From contig NC_068972.1 of the NCBI RefSeq assembly GCF_016808095.1, positions 4,539,001 to 4,603,000 of the forward strand: DNA of 64,000 bases, read 5' to 3'. The position numbers were made by a program, and so were the translations under genes. The stretch comes from Vigna angularis (Eukaryota > Streptophyta > Magnoliopsida > Fabales > Fabaceae). Positions 23,344 to 35,400 of the stretch are shown here, piece after piece. A model generated the notes under the pieces. That model searched no databases and had not been told where the DNA came from. It saw only the letters and a program-made list of their open reading frames with translations. Positions within the stretch are counted from its first letter, which is position 1. The number at the start of each line of letters is the position of its first letter.

Positions 23344-24605
23344 ATGGTGCTGCCCAAGTTCTATCTGTGTTTCTGGCTTCTCCTTTCTTCCCTTGTGATT
23401 CTCTTGATGAACCATCCAGTAAAATGTGACGATGGTGAGTACTACTTGCTCTCTCTGCAATCTGCTAATGTTCTTTGTTGAAAGAAAAGTTTTCTTAGTG
23501 ATTTCTCAATATGCAAGCTAGATCTGATTAGGAGAAAGATTGATCTGGAATTATTGAATCTGATGGGAGGCTATAAATCGTTTGTTCGTAGATATTAAAC
23601 TCTTAATCATTTCATAATTTGTGTTAGGTGTTGAAGAATATTTTAGGATAAAATGTGCTTAAAGTCTCTCAATTTCCATTTACAATACGATTTTGATTCT
23701 AGTATTTTATATGATTTTCGAATCCCATTTCTCAACTATACTAAACCACAGCACAAAATTCACCTGGGGTAAAAATTTAAACGGCTAAAATCATCCACTT
23801 TTAAATATCTAGAGGCCAAAGTTTACCCTATATTTTATCTTTTTATCTTCTGTCACCTGTTTTGGTTATAAGTTTACTAAATTGAAACAAAATATCACAT
23901 GTAATTTGTTTTTTACTTAACATATTTTAAAAAATTAGTAAAAAAATTATATTCTTAATATAAAACTTGCGGATAGATGATTGTCAAATCTCGTATGTCA
24001 ACATTTTCTGGCTTACTTGCACATTCACGGACATGTGCATACATACTATTGAAGTTATTATGTTGAACCTGCACTTATCTTAACATTCTTCTGCAGATGA
24101 GGAAGACAATCTTTATCAGGGTATCAACAAGTATCGAGCATCAATAAACTTGAAAGCTCTAACAAGGAATGACAATGCAGATTGCCTTGCTAATAAAATA
24201 GCTGACCAATTCAAGAAACAACCCTGCACGAATACCACAGGTTCTAACACCGTACCTGGCACTGAGCCTCAGTTTTCAAACTATCCAGACCTCCTAACAA
24301 AGTGTCACTTGGCCATTTCCAACACAAGGGATGGAAATATAATGCCTGTTTGTGTTCCTGGTCTGGTTCCAAGTCTTGTCCTAACTAATTTCACGAAATC
24401 TCTCTACTCAGATAGTCTCAATGACACAAAATATACAGGAATTGGTATTGGTTCAGAAGATAACTGGATTGTTGTTGTCTTGACAACAAACACTCCTGCG
24501 GGAACCTTTTCTCCCTATACTTCTGATGGTGCCAATTTGATTTCCAGATCTGGATTGCTTTATTGCTCAATGCTCTTCTTAGTTGGTTACATCTTCCTGT
24601 TATGA
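23344..24605 (+). CDS. GPI-anchored secreted protein (At3g06035/At5g19250 type)
   Basis: Two exons, 23344-23434 and 24097-24605, joined through GATG/GTGAGT and CTGCAG/ATG sites; 199 aa. Residues 1-28 form a signal peptide (hydrophobic WLLLSSLVILLM, then VKC before DD). The mature part has the family signature: INKYRASINLKALT, then a four-cysteine region (ADCLA, QPCTN, TKCHL, MPVCV), PGTEPQF and DNWIVVVLTTNTP. Several N-glycosylation sequons are present (NTT, NFT, NDT). A short Ser/Gly/Asn linker precedes a C-terminal hydrophobic tail (SGLLYCSMLFLVGYIFLL), as needed for GPI anchoring to the outer plasma membrane. Molecular function in the family is unknown. The first ATG starts the signal peptide directly, which supports this start. 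Confidence 0.92.
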
Positions 24606-25122
24606 AACAAAGAGGATGGCCGTTGACAATGCTTTAAGGTTGCAATTTTGTTACCAAAAAAATGTTTGTCAGGGTGAGCTTATTGAAGACAACTGTTTTT
24701 TCTAGATGGAAATGGAGATGCCCTTGTGTAAGTGTTGTTTTGGTATTGTAATTCTATAGAATGCAAGGCAAATAGGAGAAAGAAGGCATTGTTCCCAAAG
24801 GATTGTTATCTTATTGTTGTCATTATTATCAATAATATAATTTTTTAGAGCTTGGCATCTGCCAAATGATACAAGCTAATATGGATGGGGTTAACAGAAA
24901 ACAGGTAATATATAAACAAGTCTACTTTGAGGCTAAGGTCTAATGAGAGAAAAAGCATAACAGATGGTCATACTCCATTGGTCTAAAATGTCATTGTTGG
25001 CACTCCTTCAGAAAGGCAGTCTAAACTGCCAGCTACACTCTCATTATTTTACTCCATGGAAAACAAAGCAAATTTTAGCATATTCTTGGATGAAAAGTTG
25101 TTTTAAGAATTACTCATGACAT
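24606..25122. other. 3' flanks of two convergent genes
   Basis: Tail-to-tail spacer between the GPI-anchored protein gene (plus) and the peroxisomal carrier gene (minus). It should contain both 3' UTRs. AATAAT-like sequence occurs near 24830, but no precise poly(A) site can be fixed. Confidence 0.6.
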
Positions 25123-27870
25123 TCAAATTGCCTTCATTTTGGGGGAATTCACAGACATGTATCTTCCAATCATGAGCATTAGAATCCATGTGGACTTTGC
25201 GATCTTCTCCTTTACCATCAGAAGTAATGCAGAGCTAAGAACAGTTTTCAATATCTGTGCCTGCAATCCTTTGAAAAATCCCAATACGCCTTCTCTTTTC
25301 CAAATAGTATAGAGAGCTCCAGAGATTGTCCTCTGTGCCTTCCTCTCAGCTTCTGTACGCTTATCATCATCAGATTCAGCAGCCTGAATCATGACCTTAC
25401 ACCTATCGACAATTAAAAAATCTTTAATCAGAGAGTCCCCAGCTTAGCATAAACAGAGAAAACACCATTGTATCACATTAGCTTTTTTGATTTAGAGTAC
25501 ACCCCTGAGAAAGTAATGACATTGATCAGGAAAAGTAATGCACAAACTTCTTCGATATTCAAGAGATCCAAGCCCCAATACCAACTCACAGTGGAGTAAC
25601 TCTTTCCAACCCCTCTTCCTATTTATTGGTAACATGCCTTATTTCTTTAACCAACTAAGTTAACTGAACAATGTAACTAGCTAACTAACTCATGGAGATA
25701 CATCTCAATCAAGAGACCGTAGATCAGCATAAAATAAAATTGATTGTTTTCTTCTTTTGCATAATATTCACAAGAATCAATAACAGACGTATCATAAACT
25801 TTGGGGGAGACTAATTGAAATTGATCATCCACCTGATAGCTGGGTATGTCAAGCACGTAGCTGCACATTTTGAAACTGCACCAAGCACGAAAGCAGAAAA
25901 TGCAGACAGTGCTTCTGGGGATGACTTTGTACCTGTTCTATTGCTTATGTTGCCCTTTAATATTCTCTGTTTCAGCTGATCGTATGCAGTATACTGTCGA
26001 GGAGAACAATCGTTATGAGTTAGGTAACCTGAACTGAAACCTAATCTGGAAAAACAGTTCATCTCTGTCTCATTTGTATAAAAGCATCCTAAAATAGATA
26101 CCTGAATGGATGGATTTGTTGTTAAAAGAATGGAAATGGCAAGTCCGTCATATGCTTCACTCCATGTACCCTCTGAAAGGGTCTTCCAGAATCCCTTGGA
26201 TTTTCCAAATTCACTTGTCTGCATCCGCGAGGATGCTGTATCTAAGGGCTATAATATACAAGAACAAACTAGTGAAGATTGAGTGCCTAATAATAAGGAA
26301 AGGTTGAGTCGGACAACATTAAATTAATTAGGAATCATGATTTTCTTGAGAGAACACTACATTAGTTGGTGATATTCCTTTCTTTTTTTTTCGCTGGATA
26401 ATGTTCTTGCTATGACATCAACAAAAAAACCTACCCAAATCCCCAACATAAGCTTAGGTGACTCTTTATTGATCACATACCACAATTGCCTAATATTGAC
26501 CTTAGTTATAGTTGTCATGTCAACAGAATAATTGCCCTAAATAAAATTCAATTTACTTCTAAGTTAAGAAAAGCTCCCTCAGTTGGCATACTACAGAAAA
26601 GGACAACACATCTAAGTAACTAACAGCAATTTTTCTTCAAAACATAATTACAATTATGCTTACTTGTGTTATTACTATCGTAAAGACCCCAGCAGCGGTG
26701 GCAACAATCAAATTTGCTGCTGTTCCAATGTACTTGTTTCCACTTTTTTTCAAATACAGCTTCCTAAAGTAACTGTATCCATAGAAATAAATGAAAGACG
26801 AAATGAAGGACTGAACGTTTTTTGTCCCAAGGCCTTGGTACAGTGATAGCACCTGACGGGTAGCAATTGCTTCCCATAAAACATCAGAAATTCTCCTACA
26901 CAAGACAGAAACAAAATCAAATAAGCACAACTCACTCTAAAATTCTTGCTTCCTAGATTATTTGCCAGGATAGAAAACATCAAGATAAAAGCAAACGAGC
27001 ACCTGCAATTTTGGCAATTGGAAAGTTATTATTATCATCACTGGTTCTCAATATTGAACCAGATTTTCTAGTGGAAGTAGTGTCCAATTTCCTGAACTTA
27101 CCGATAAATAGGTAGAGGGATTGAAAAGAGTTAGCGCATTGAGCTGGTATTGGGGCTTGGATTTCTTGAACATCGAAGGAGTTTGCGCATTATTTTTCTT
27201 GATCAATGTCATTACTTTCTCAGGGGAATAATCCAAACCAGTTTATACTAGTATCGTGTTAAAAAGCTAATGTGATACAATAGTGTGAACCAATTTCTCA
27301 GGAAATACCAGCTCAGTGCACTAACTCTTTTCAACCCCTCTACCTATTTATTGGTAAGGAGTTTGTGCATTATTTTTCTTGAACCAATTAGTTAGTGACC
27401 AGATTTACATGGCATACCCAATTTCCAGCTTTTTCTGCTTCATTTTTACCAGATAAAAGGGCTCTATAATCCAGACACACACTTAAACCTAATTTGTTTA
27501 ATTTGGCTCGTGATCCAGACAAAAAACGCACTTACAAATAATGTCAAGTACTACAATAATAAATACTAATAAGCTGCTTATATGGAAATTGGCCAAAAAT
27601 ATCAAAATTACGCTACTAAACTATCACTTGCACCCGACAGAACAACCCATGAACTAAGACAAGCACGTATATGTCAGAACATAATTAAGTCGGACCCAGA
27701 AAATGTTAAAAGGGTGAAGAATGGAACTTGTATTTTCGCTGATGCTGAGCTTGAACTTCAGCTTGATATTTTGTCTTGCAAGTATCAAGAGGGTACAAGA
27801 CGGTGGTACTAACAAGTGACCCAATGGCACCAGAAGTAGCTTCTGACAGTGATTCCAGATCAAGCTGCAT
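25123..27870 (-). CDS. PNC1: Peroxisomal adenine nucleotide carrier
   Basis: Five exons on the minus strand: 27728-27870, 26664-26895, 26102-26248, 25833-25993 and 25123-25402, giving 320 aa (Arabidopsis PNC1 is about the same length). It belongs to the mitochondrial carrier family with three repeats. Signature sites are visible as PLDTCK (from P27), PLDTAS (from P126) and the atypical third site YPAIRCK (from Y224), which is characteristic of the PNC group. Other strong matches are [29 protein letters not shown] and [20 protein letters not shown]. In Arabidopsis and soybean PNC1 imports cytosolic ATP into peroxisomes in exchange for AMP, supporting fatty-acid activation during seedling oil use. 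The start at 27870 gives the family N-terminus (MxxDLESxSEATSG). Confidence 0.95.
25565..25632 (+). repeat. Intronic repeat unit, copy 1
   Basis: In intron 4 of the PNC1-like gene. The blocks 'ccaataccaactcac', 'taactctttccaacccctct' and 'cctatttattggtaa' recur in intron 1 at 27303-27358 and, inverted, at 27101-27161. Confidence 0.75.
27101..27358. repeat. Inverted repeat in intron 1 of the PNC1-like gene
   Basis: Bases 27101-27161 are, in reverse complement, close to 27303-27358 (both contain 'ataccagctca', 'ctaactcttttcaa' and 'cctctacctattta'). Arms of about 55-60 bp flank a 140-bp loop, as in a foldback or MITE-like element. Confidence 0.75.
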
Positions 27871-28526
27871 CTTCTTTCTCAACAATCCCGAAAAAACAAA
27901 GAAATGATCAAACACAAGGTCAATTGAGTAACAAGACACAAAACTTAGACTTGTTGGACCAAAGGGTGTTGGGATTTGAAGGATACAAAACAAAAGGTGC
28001 TGTCTTTAGGAGCTCCCAGGACACCCATGAAGTGAATAAGGAAGGGTAGTTGAAGGACAGTAACTTGGTAAGGATTGGGCTGAATATAATGCGACAGTTG
28101 TGCTCTCAACCTTCAAACTAGAGTTAGGAAACCGTTAATGAGGAAAAGACAGGCTAATTAATTATTGGATAAAAATAGGTTCCTCTCCCACCCATTCACG
28201 TGATATTTCATTATGTCGTTTGATATTCACTTGAATTAAATTATCATATGCACAAAAATAAGTTATAAACTTAAACTAATTTTTTAAGGAATTAAATAGA
28301 GTTTCTAGAAAACATGAAGTGTATGATTCTGTTTAAACATTAACTCAAGTTATGCTTGCTTTTTTCAAAATAAATTAGGTAAAAGTATTTATAAAACATT
28401 TTTAGTTAACAAATCAAACTTAATAGTATTGAAAGAGAAAAGAAATTAACACCGAATTGAAATTTATATTCAACCATTCTTGTAACATTTATTTATTTAA
28501 AAATATACATTTGATTTTTTTAACGT

Positions 28527-28617
28527 TTAAATATATTTTTAGTTTTAAACTTTAATTTTAAATATATTTTTAGTTTTAAACTTTAATTTTAAATATATTT
28601 TTAGTTTTAAAATTTAA
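28527..28617. repeat. Three tandem 31-bp units
   Basis: TTAAATATATTTTTAGTTTT starts at 28527, 28558 and 28589, period 31. Confidence 0.9.
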
Positions 28618-29075
28618 CGAAAAATTAAAATTAGTTTATATTTCAATTTTTTTATACAATTTTAATCATTAAATTTTTTAAATAAATAAATATACTCAGT
28701 TATATTAAAATTCTTAAAGATCAATTTCAATTTTAAGAAATAAGAAAAAATATAATTAATTATTATTTAGTAGGTGACTTATTATTCACCATTAGAAAAG
28801 TAATAAGTAGGGTTACTAACATCTATTTAAAATTTATTTGAATTTATTCATTTTTTTTTTTTTGTTATGAACTTTTGTTCATTTTACAAAAAGATTTGGA
28901 ATTTAAACATAGTTTTGCATACATCAAAGTTGTTTATGTATTTAAATGAGTAGGATCGAGAAACACATAATTTTGTTATCACTTTAGTTTTTTTCTTACA
29001 TCGACTTCTTCGAGTCCAAGCCGAACGGTGATACCTGTTAAAGAAACTCTAAAGCTCAAGATAGAATTTACTCAA

Positions 29076-29187
29076 TGAACTTAGTTCAAAATTAAGTATC
29101 AAAACTCAATTAAGCTAACATTACCTCTATAATGAACTTAGTTCAAAATTAAGTATTAAAACTCAATTAAGTTAACCTTACCTCTAT
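29076..29187. repeat. Tandem duplication, period 57 bp
   Basis: ATGAACTTAGTTCAAAATTA starts at 29076 and 29133 and the copies continue alike through 'acctctata'. Confidence 0.88.
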
Positions 29188-30594
29188 AGTTTATCCCTAT
29201 ATTTATAGGTATTTCGTGGACCTTAAGTTGATATTGACCCAATAACATAAATATTTCGTGAACCTTAAATTGATGTTGGCCCAATACATTAGTGTTCGTG
29301 TTGGTCCAATTATAGCCCAACACTTAAACGTCCACTTCACCTACTTAACTTATAATTTAATGAATAAACCAAACGATCTTGAATATACGTAGAAAATCAT
29401 TTGGTTACTATGTCGTGTTTGTCGTCAGCGATGACTTATTATGTAGCTTACCGATCAAATCTTATAATATATCATACAAAAGTGATTATCATTTTTATGT
29501 TAATGATGAAGTTAACAAAACTAAATGAAGCTACAAAGCTCCTGCTTACTTACAAGAAATATAATTAACAAACAAAGTATATCAACGTAAACTTAAACCA
29601 GAGTCCATATTCTACATGGTTGCTGAATTTCTTGCATACCACTCGTGAGAAGAAAAAAGTTAAAAATTTAATAAAATAAGACTTATTTTACACAAAATCT
29701 AACATATTCATATACTCTTAAATTTTATTATCATATACACCATGAAATTAGAGAAGTTACGAGATTTTTTTTAAGAAAAAAATAACTAAACAATTAAAAT
29801 TTTAATTTATATATTAAATATAACTTATAATTTCAATATCTTCTTTTTTAAGAGTAATCCTACTAAACTTTTTTGTCTTATTTTTTATGAAAGAAATAGA
29901 AAGTTATCTTAGACTATTTTAAAAAGAAGTTACTGTAAAAAAGATAAAAAATCATTCCAAAATATTTTAAAGAGAAATAGAATAAAGAGATAGCGAAATT
30001 AAAATGGCACACTAAATAGTTAAAAAATCTATTTATATAATAGATATAGCTTTAAATTTTAATATTTATTATTTTTTAAAATCACCAACTTAAAATCTAA
30101 GTCTTATTTATGAATTTGGATTATTTGTTGATTTTTTGTATCTACTGTATCTTTAAAATACATTCATGAATACTAATTTTAATGTTTTAAAATATATTAA
30201 AATAAACATTAATATATTTGCTCATCAGATGAATAACAAAAGAAATCAGTGTTGTTGGTATCTATATATTTGAATTCAATGTCATTAAATAAAGTTTTGA
30301 AATAATGTCTCGTGATTAAAACATATTCTTAGTTAATTACGAGTGATCATATATTTTTAAAGATATAATCATTAATAATATCAACAAATACTTCAGAAGC
30401 ATACAAAACTATGATAAAAAAAAATGATAGTAATAGCGCAAAAATAGTACGTATAGAAACTAAAAGGTAAAATTTATCTAATGTACACGCTTAGTAAAAT
30501 TTATCTAATGTACACGCTTCTATAACAGTTAAAAAACATTTATCACATAATAAATGTAAAACGTACATTATATAATACAAAATTAATTATTATG

Positions 30595-31325
30595 AATTAT
30601 AAGTTTTAAGGTTAAGAATATTTGAATAATTTTATTTTTAAAACTAAAAAAAATAAGAAACTTCCTAAATCCTTACTCACTTCATTCATTTCTCTCAACT
30701 CTTTATTTTTCATCTCTCTCAGTCTAACATTTTCTCTGTCATTCCTACTGTAGTTCCAAATAAAAAAAATCAGAAATACTCGTAATTAAACAATTTGTCT
30801 TTGTAAAGAGTCGAATCATTAGCATATTCACCTTCAACCAAATGTTATCTCTTCAATTTCCACTAACTTGTCTAATTTCATCAGATGTGAATCATCATCT
30901 CTAAAAAACCCTCTTATGATTTTTTTAGGCCGATTACCAATTAATATCATCATGCCAGTGAGTGAAAATTAGATAAAATTATATAAGATAAAAATTATAA
31001 AATGAAAACTCATTATAAAATTCATTTTTTGTAAGAAATTATTTAACAACTGAAAATTAGATAAAATTACATAAGACAAAAATTATAAAATAAAAACTCA
31101 TTACAAAATCCTTTTTTGTAAGAAATTGTTTAACCACTAATGTTTCTGATTTTTTTCAGTTTGAGCATAACAGAGAAAATGTTGAAGTGAGAGAGATAAA
31201 AGATAAATGGTGGAGAGGAAAGAGGGAGGTAAGTAAAGCTTCGGGGATTTTTTATTTGTTATTTTAGTTTTAAGAATGAAAATTATGCAAATAACCTTAA
31301 AATTTAGAATTTATAATATATGAGA
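30595..31325. mobile_element. MITE with long terminal inverted repeats (Mutator-like?)
   Basis: The left arm (about 30600-30810) reappears as reverse complement in the right arm (about 31120-31320). Shared blocks in order are 'ttttaaggtta', 'aataattttat.tttaaaacta', 'cctaaatcc' (weaker), 'catctctctcagt', 'aacattttctctgt', 'aaaaaatcagaaa' and 'ttaaacaattt'. Arms of roughly 200 bp on a 730-bp element without coding capacity suggest a Mutator-type MITE. The exact ends and target duplication are not resolved. It sits about 330 bp upstream of the kinase start codon. Confidence 0.72.
30964..31139. repeat. Tandem duplication, period 88 bp, inside the long-TIR element
   Basis: GAAAATTAGATAAAATTA starts at 30964 and 31052 and both copies continue through 'ttttttgtaagaaatt'. 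Confidence 0.88.
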
Positions 31326-31515
31326 ATATTTTTGTCTACTAAAATCGGATACACAGTTTTAAATAAACCTTATATATATATATATATATATATTTTTAAA
31401 CAAATGAAAGAACCCATAACATGAACTTTAAAATAGTGGGTCATAAACATTGAAATTACGGACATGCCATTCATGTGATGGAAGGGGGCCATTCAAAGTC
31501 AAAAAAAAGAAAAGA

Positions 31516-31526
31516 TAACCGTTGGG
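31516..31526 (-). promoter_or_regulatory. M-phase MSA element upstream of the ANP-like kinase
   Basis: The minus strand reads CCCAACGGTTA, which fits every position of the MSA consensus YCYAACGGYYA. MSA elements bind three-repeat MYB factors and drive G2/M transcription of cyclin B and cytokinesis genes in plants. The site is about 130 bp upstream of the ATG at 31656, and the gene encodes a kinase of the cytokinesis pathway. The match is seen directly; activity is inferred. Confidence 0.7.
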
Positions 31527-31655
31527 ATACACTGTCTAGCAGCAAGAAACCATCATTTTGAAAAACTCACAATCTGCTTCCTTCCTTCAAATATTGCATT
31601 CCTTTCACTCACGCCAACAACGCCACCCTCGCCAAACTTTAGCCACAACCACAAT

Positions 31656-32369
31656 ATGCAAGACTTTTTGGGCTCTCTTCGCCGCTCCCTGGTTTTCCGA
31701 CCCGGGGGTGACGATGCTCCTTTTGCCGGAATCGCCGACAAGCTTGGCTCCGCCATTCGCAAATCGCGAATCGCGTTAAAACCTCCTCCTCCTCCCATCC
31801 GGTGGCGCAAGGGCGAATTGATTGGTTCCGGTGCCTTCGGTCACGTCTACATGGGAATGAACCTCGATTCCGGGGAGCTTATTGCCATCAAACAGGTCTG
31901 TTTCTGTTTCGTCGCTTTTTTGCTATAATTTTGCTTTATTACGTTCTAATTCTTTAATTATGGCTTTCTGTTAGGTTTTAATCGCTCCTGGTAGCGCTTA
32001 CAAGGAGAACACACAGGTAAAAATCTGGTTTCACTTTTACGAGATTTTAGTACTGCTACTGTGCTATAGGTTTGCAATGTTGAGCTTCGTAGAAGTGTTT
32101 TCAGTGGTCATGGTGTGGAATCAGTGTGGAATGAAATGCTCTTGTTTTGTGTAAGCTGGTTGATGTTCTACGTGATGATTGATAGAAATTCTCTTTATGC
32201 CCTGTGGAGTTAGGCTAATATTCGGGAGCTCGAAGAAGAAGTTAAGCTTCTCAAGAATCTTAAGCATCCAAATATTGTTGTGAGTGTGGTCTTATTACTC
32301 GAATCAGAGTACTTTGATTCCTTGGTGTTCAATAATGTAGAAAGTGCTTTCCCCCCTCCATTTTGTTTG

Positions 32370-32400
<31 letters not shown>

Positions 32401-35400
32401 TTATGATAGAGATACTTGGGAACTGCGAGAGAGGAGAACTCCTTAAATATTCTGCTGGAGTTCGTACCCGGTGGTTCTATCTCATCACTTTTGGGGAAAT
32501 TTGGATCCTTCCCCGAATCCGTAAGTGATATTCATTTATTAGTTTTTGAAGCACATAAAGAATCTATCACGTTGTGATTCTTTGGTTGCTTAATGTTCAA
32601 TTTCTTTTTTCAGGTTATAAGAATGTATACGAAACAGCTTTTACTGGGCCTTGAATACCTTCACAATAATGGGATTATTCACAGAGATATTAAGGTACCG
32701 TGCTTTTGCTTTTACTTTTATTTCTAAAAGATTCTCTGCTTTGGTGCCTCTCTTTATCCTTTTGGTCAATATGTTGTGGGATACAGGGAGCCAACATTCT
32801 AGTTGATAACAAAGGGTGCATTAAACTTGCAGACTTTGGTGCATCCAAGAAAGTTGTTGAACTGGTATGGTACTGTTGACGTTATTAGTTCTTTATGATC
32901 TTTTGAGTTTCTTGGGTAACGTGGCCATCATTTCTGAATTTCTGGATTGATATAGGCTACTATTAACGGTGCAAAATCAATGAAGGGCACGCCACATTGG
33001 ATGTCCCCTGAAGTTATTCTACAAACAGGACATACAATGTAAGTGTATAATACTAAAAAGATTATCATCCAAGCACGGTCAAGTATTTTCTAAGATTCAT
33101 TTGTCCCAATAAATGTTTCCAAAAGGAAGTAGTTTTGTGTGATATTGTCAGGAAGGAAAGACTTATCTGTTTTGAAAGGTGGCTATAGAGAAATTCTCAG
33201 ACTGTTTTCATATCCATAGTGAGGCTGACTGTTATTCCATTGTTTTGGAATCGTCAGTTGGTGAACTAATTTTTGAATTGTGAATCATAGTTTGTATCCA
33301 ATTGTTAGAAACAATGGAAAGTTACTTCGAATATTATACAGACTGTATATAGTGTTCACCGCAAAAATATTAAACTAGAAATAGATGAAAAGAAAAACCT
33401 AGGAAGAAGTCTTTAAAACAAATTTCTCAGTTATATATAAGATTGTGAAACTTCTATTTTGGAAGAAAGGAAACAAAAAGTAGCTAATTCGACTTACATG
33501 CATGAAATGATTGAGTGACAAAAAAAAGCTAAGAATAGTCAAATAGGTTTAAGTAGCAATATAAGCTTATAGCTTTCAATTTTTTTTTTCATGAGAATCG
33601 GAAAATGAAAAGTAAAAGAAAAACAAAATATGAATGGTTGAATCGTGTTATTCATACCTATGATACAAAATTGTACAGATTCAGTCATGTATTGTGATAT
33701 ACAATGTTGAATGATTTGATTTATGAATAATAGTAGGATTCAAATAATTTTAAATGGCTTAGTAAGAGGGTATATTACACATCTTTTTGGTTGCCCCTCA
33801 AGTTTTTCCTTTTATAACAAGGAAGGACAACTTTGTATTGGTCAATCGATAATTAAATTTGAGCCTTCAAAATAGTGAATTCTAGAAATTAGGCTCACTT
33901 GTAAAGTCAATATCTCTCTGAAAATTTTTTAGTCTAGATATTTTCTTGTAAAGCCTAACTCGATTGGTTGACTTTACTATCTATCAGTATAAGCTTATCT
34001 TACTTAATGTGGCACTCCTAATATTGTCACCACATCTAAGAGATGATGTTCACGACAACTTTCACCCTATTGACATGAACCCTATTTGAAGACTTTACTA
34101 TCTATTAGTATTTGGTTTGCACCAATCTCTGTGAGTCTAACACTCAATGAAAGCACCAATTTTTAGACAGGAGAACTTCAAGGTTTTAATACCACATCAA
34201 GTAGCTGCCATATATATTTGTTTTCATTTAAATAAGAACACGGCATTCATGTATCAATTTCTAGTTATTGAAATTGTGATTTTTTCACATTACTTCTTTT
34301 GAGATTTGCTATGTACTCTAGTGTCCAACAAAACAATTATTGTTCTAGAAGGTTGATGCAAACCTTAACTTTCTTAATGGTCCATTCTTCATTATGAACA
34401 TCTAACTTCACTCCCAACCTCTAATAAACATATAACCTATTTAAGGATCTACATTATGGACTAAGCTTCTATACATAATGGTTTACAAGTTTTTTTTAAA
34501 TTGTTTGTGGCTCATGAATTATGCGGTTAAATCTTTTCTTTTTCCTTTCATTTTGATGGAAATGAGTTCAGAAAAAGAAACACGAGTTTAAAATTATAGA
34601 GTGTGTTGGAAGTCTCACATCGACTAGAGATAAGGCCAAATTAAAGTATATAAGTGGGTGCAGACCTTACCTTACAAGCCGGTTTTGTGAGGGTGAGTTA
34701 GGCCTCAAGTCCACTTCTAACATGGTATCAGAGCTATGGTTAGAGCTTATCCTAGCATTATTGGTTGTTTGTTGGGCATATTATTCCACCCATTATCGGG
34801 CTCCTATTGGACCACCCATTAATGTCTAATCTCACGCTCGAGATGTATATACCTCTCGGCGTGAGGGGGGTGTGTTGGAAGTCTCACATCGACTAGAGAT
34901 AAGGCCAAATTAAAGTATATAAGTGGGTGCAGACCTTACCTTACAAGCCGGTTTTGTGAGGGTGAGTTAGGCCTCAAGTCCACTTCTAACAGAGTGAATT
35001 ATGTGATTCCTTTCTTTCTTTAAGAAACATATGGATTTTAGCCATTGTGAAGGCATTCTACCAGTCCAGTGAAAGCTTGGTAATGGTTTGATTTTCTTAA
35101 AATTGCTACTGGCTTGTGACTTATGTGTCTAAACATTTTTTCTTTCTTTTCATTTTGTTGGAAATGACTTTGAGAAAAAAAAAATAGCGAGTCGTTTGTG
35201 AAGCATGCGAATCAATTGAATCTTTCTTTCTTTAAGAAGCATGCGAATTTCAACCATTGTGAAGGCATTCTAAAGATCTAGTGAAATCCTAGTAAACAGA
35301 TAAGAGTCGGCCTTCTAATGCAAATTATAGAAATGTGTTTCTTTATGCATGTTTAAATTGTGGATAATCTAAACTGAGCAACAAAAATGACGATTTATAA

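Larger units (their letters stand above)
27871..30594. other. Intergenic between divergent PNC1-like and ANP-like genes
   Basis: Contains the promoter of the minus-strand carrier gene at its left end; a palindromic G-box core CACGTG lies at 28197-28202, about 330 bp upstream of that start codon. Two tandem repeats are listed separately. The stretch around 29180-29340 has diverged duplicated phrases ('tatttcgtg(g/a)accttaa', 'cccaata') that may be an old LTR fragment. No gene recognised. Confidence 0.5.
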
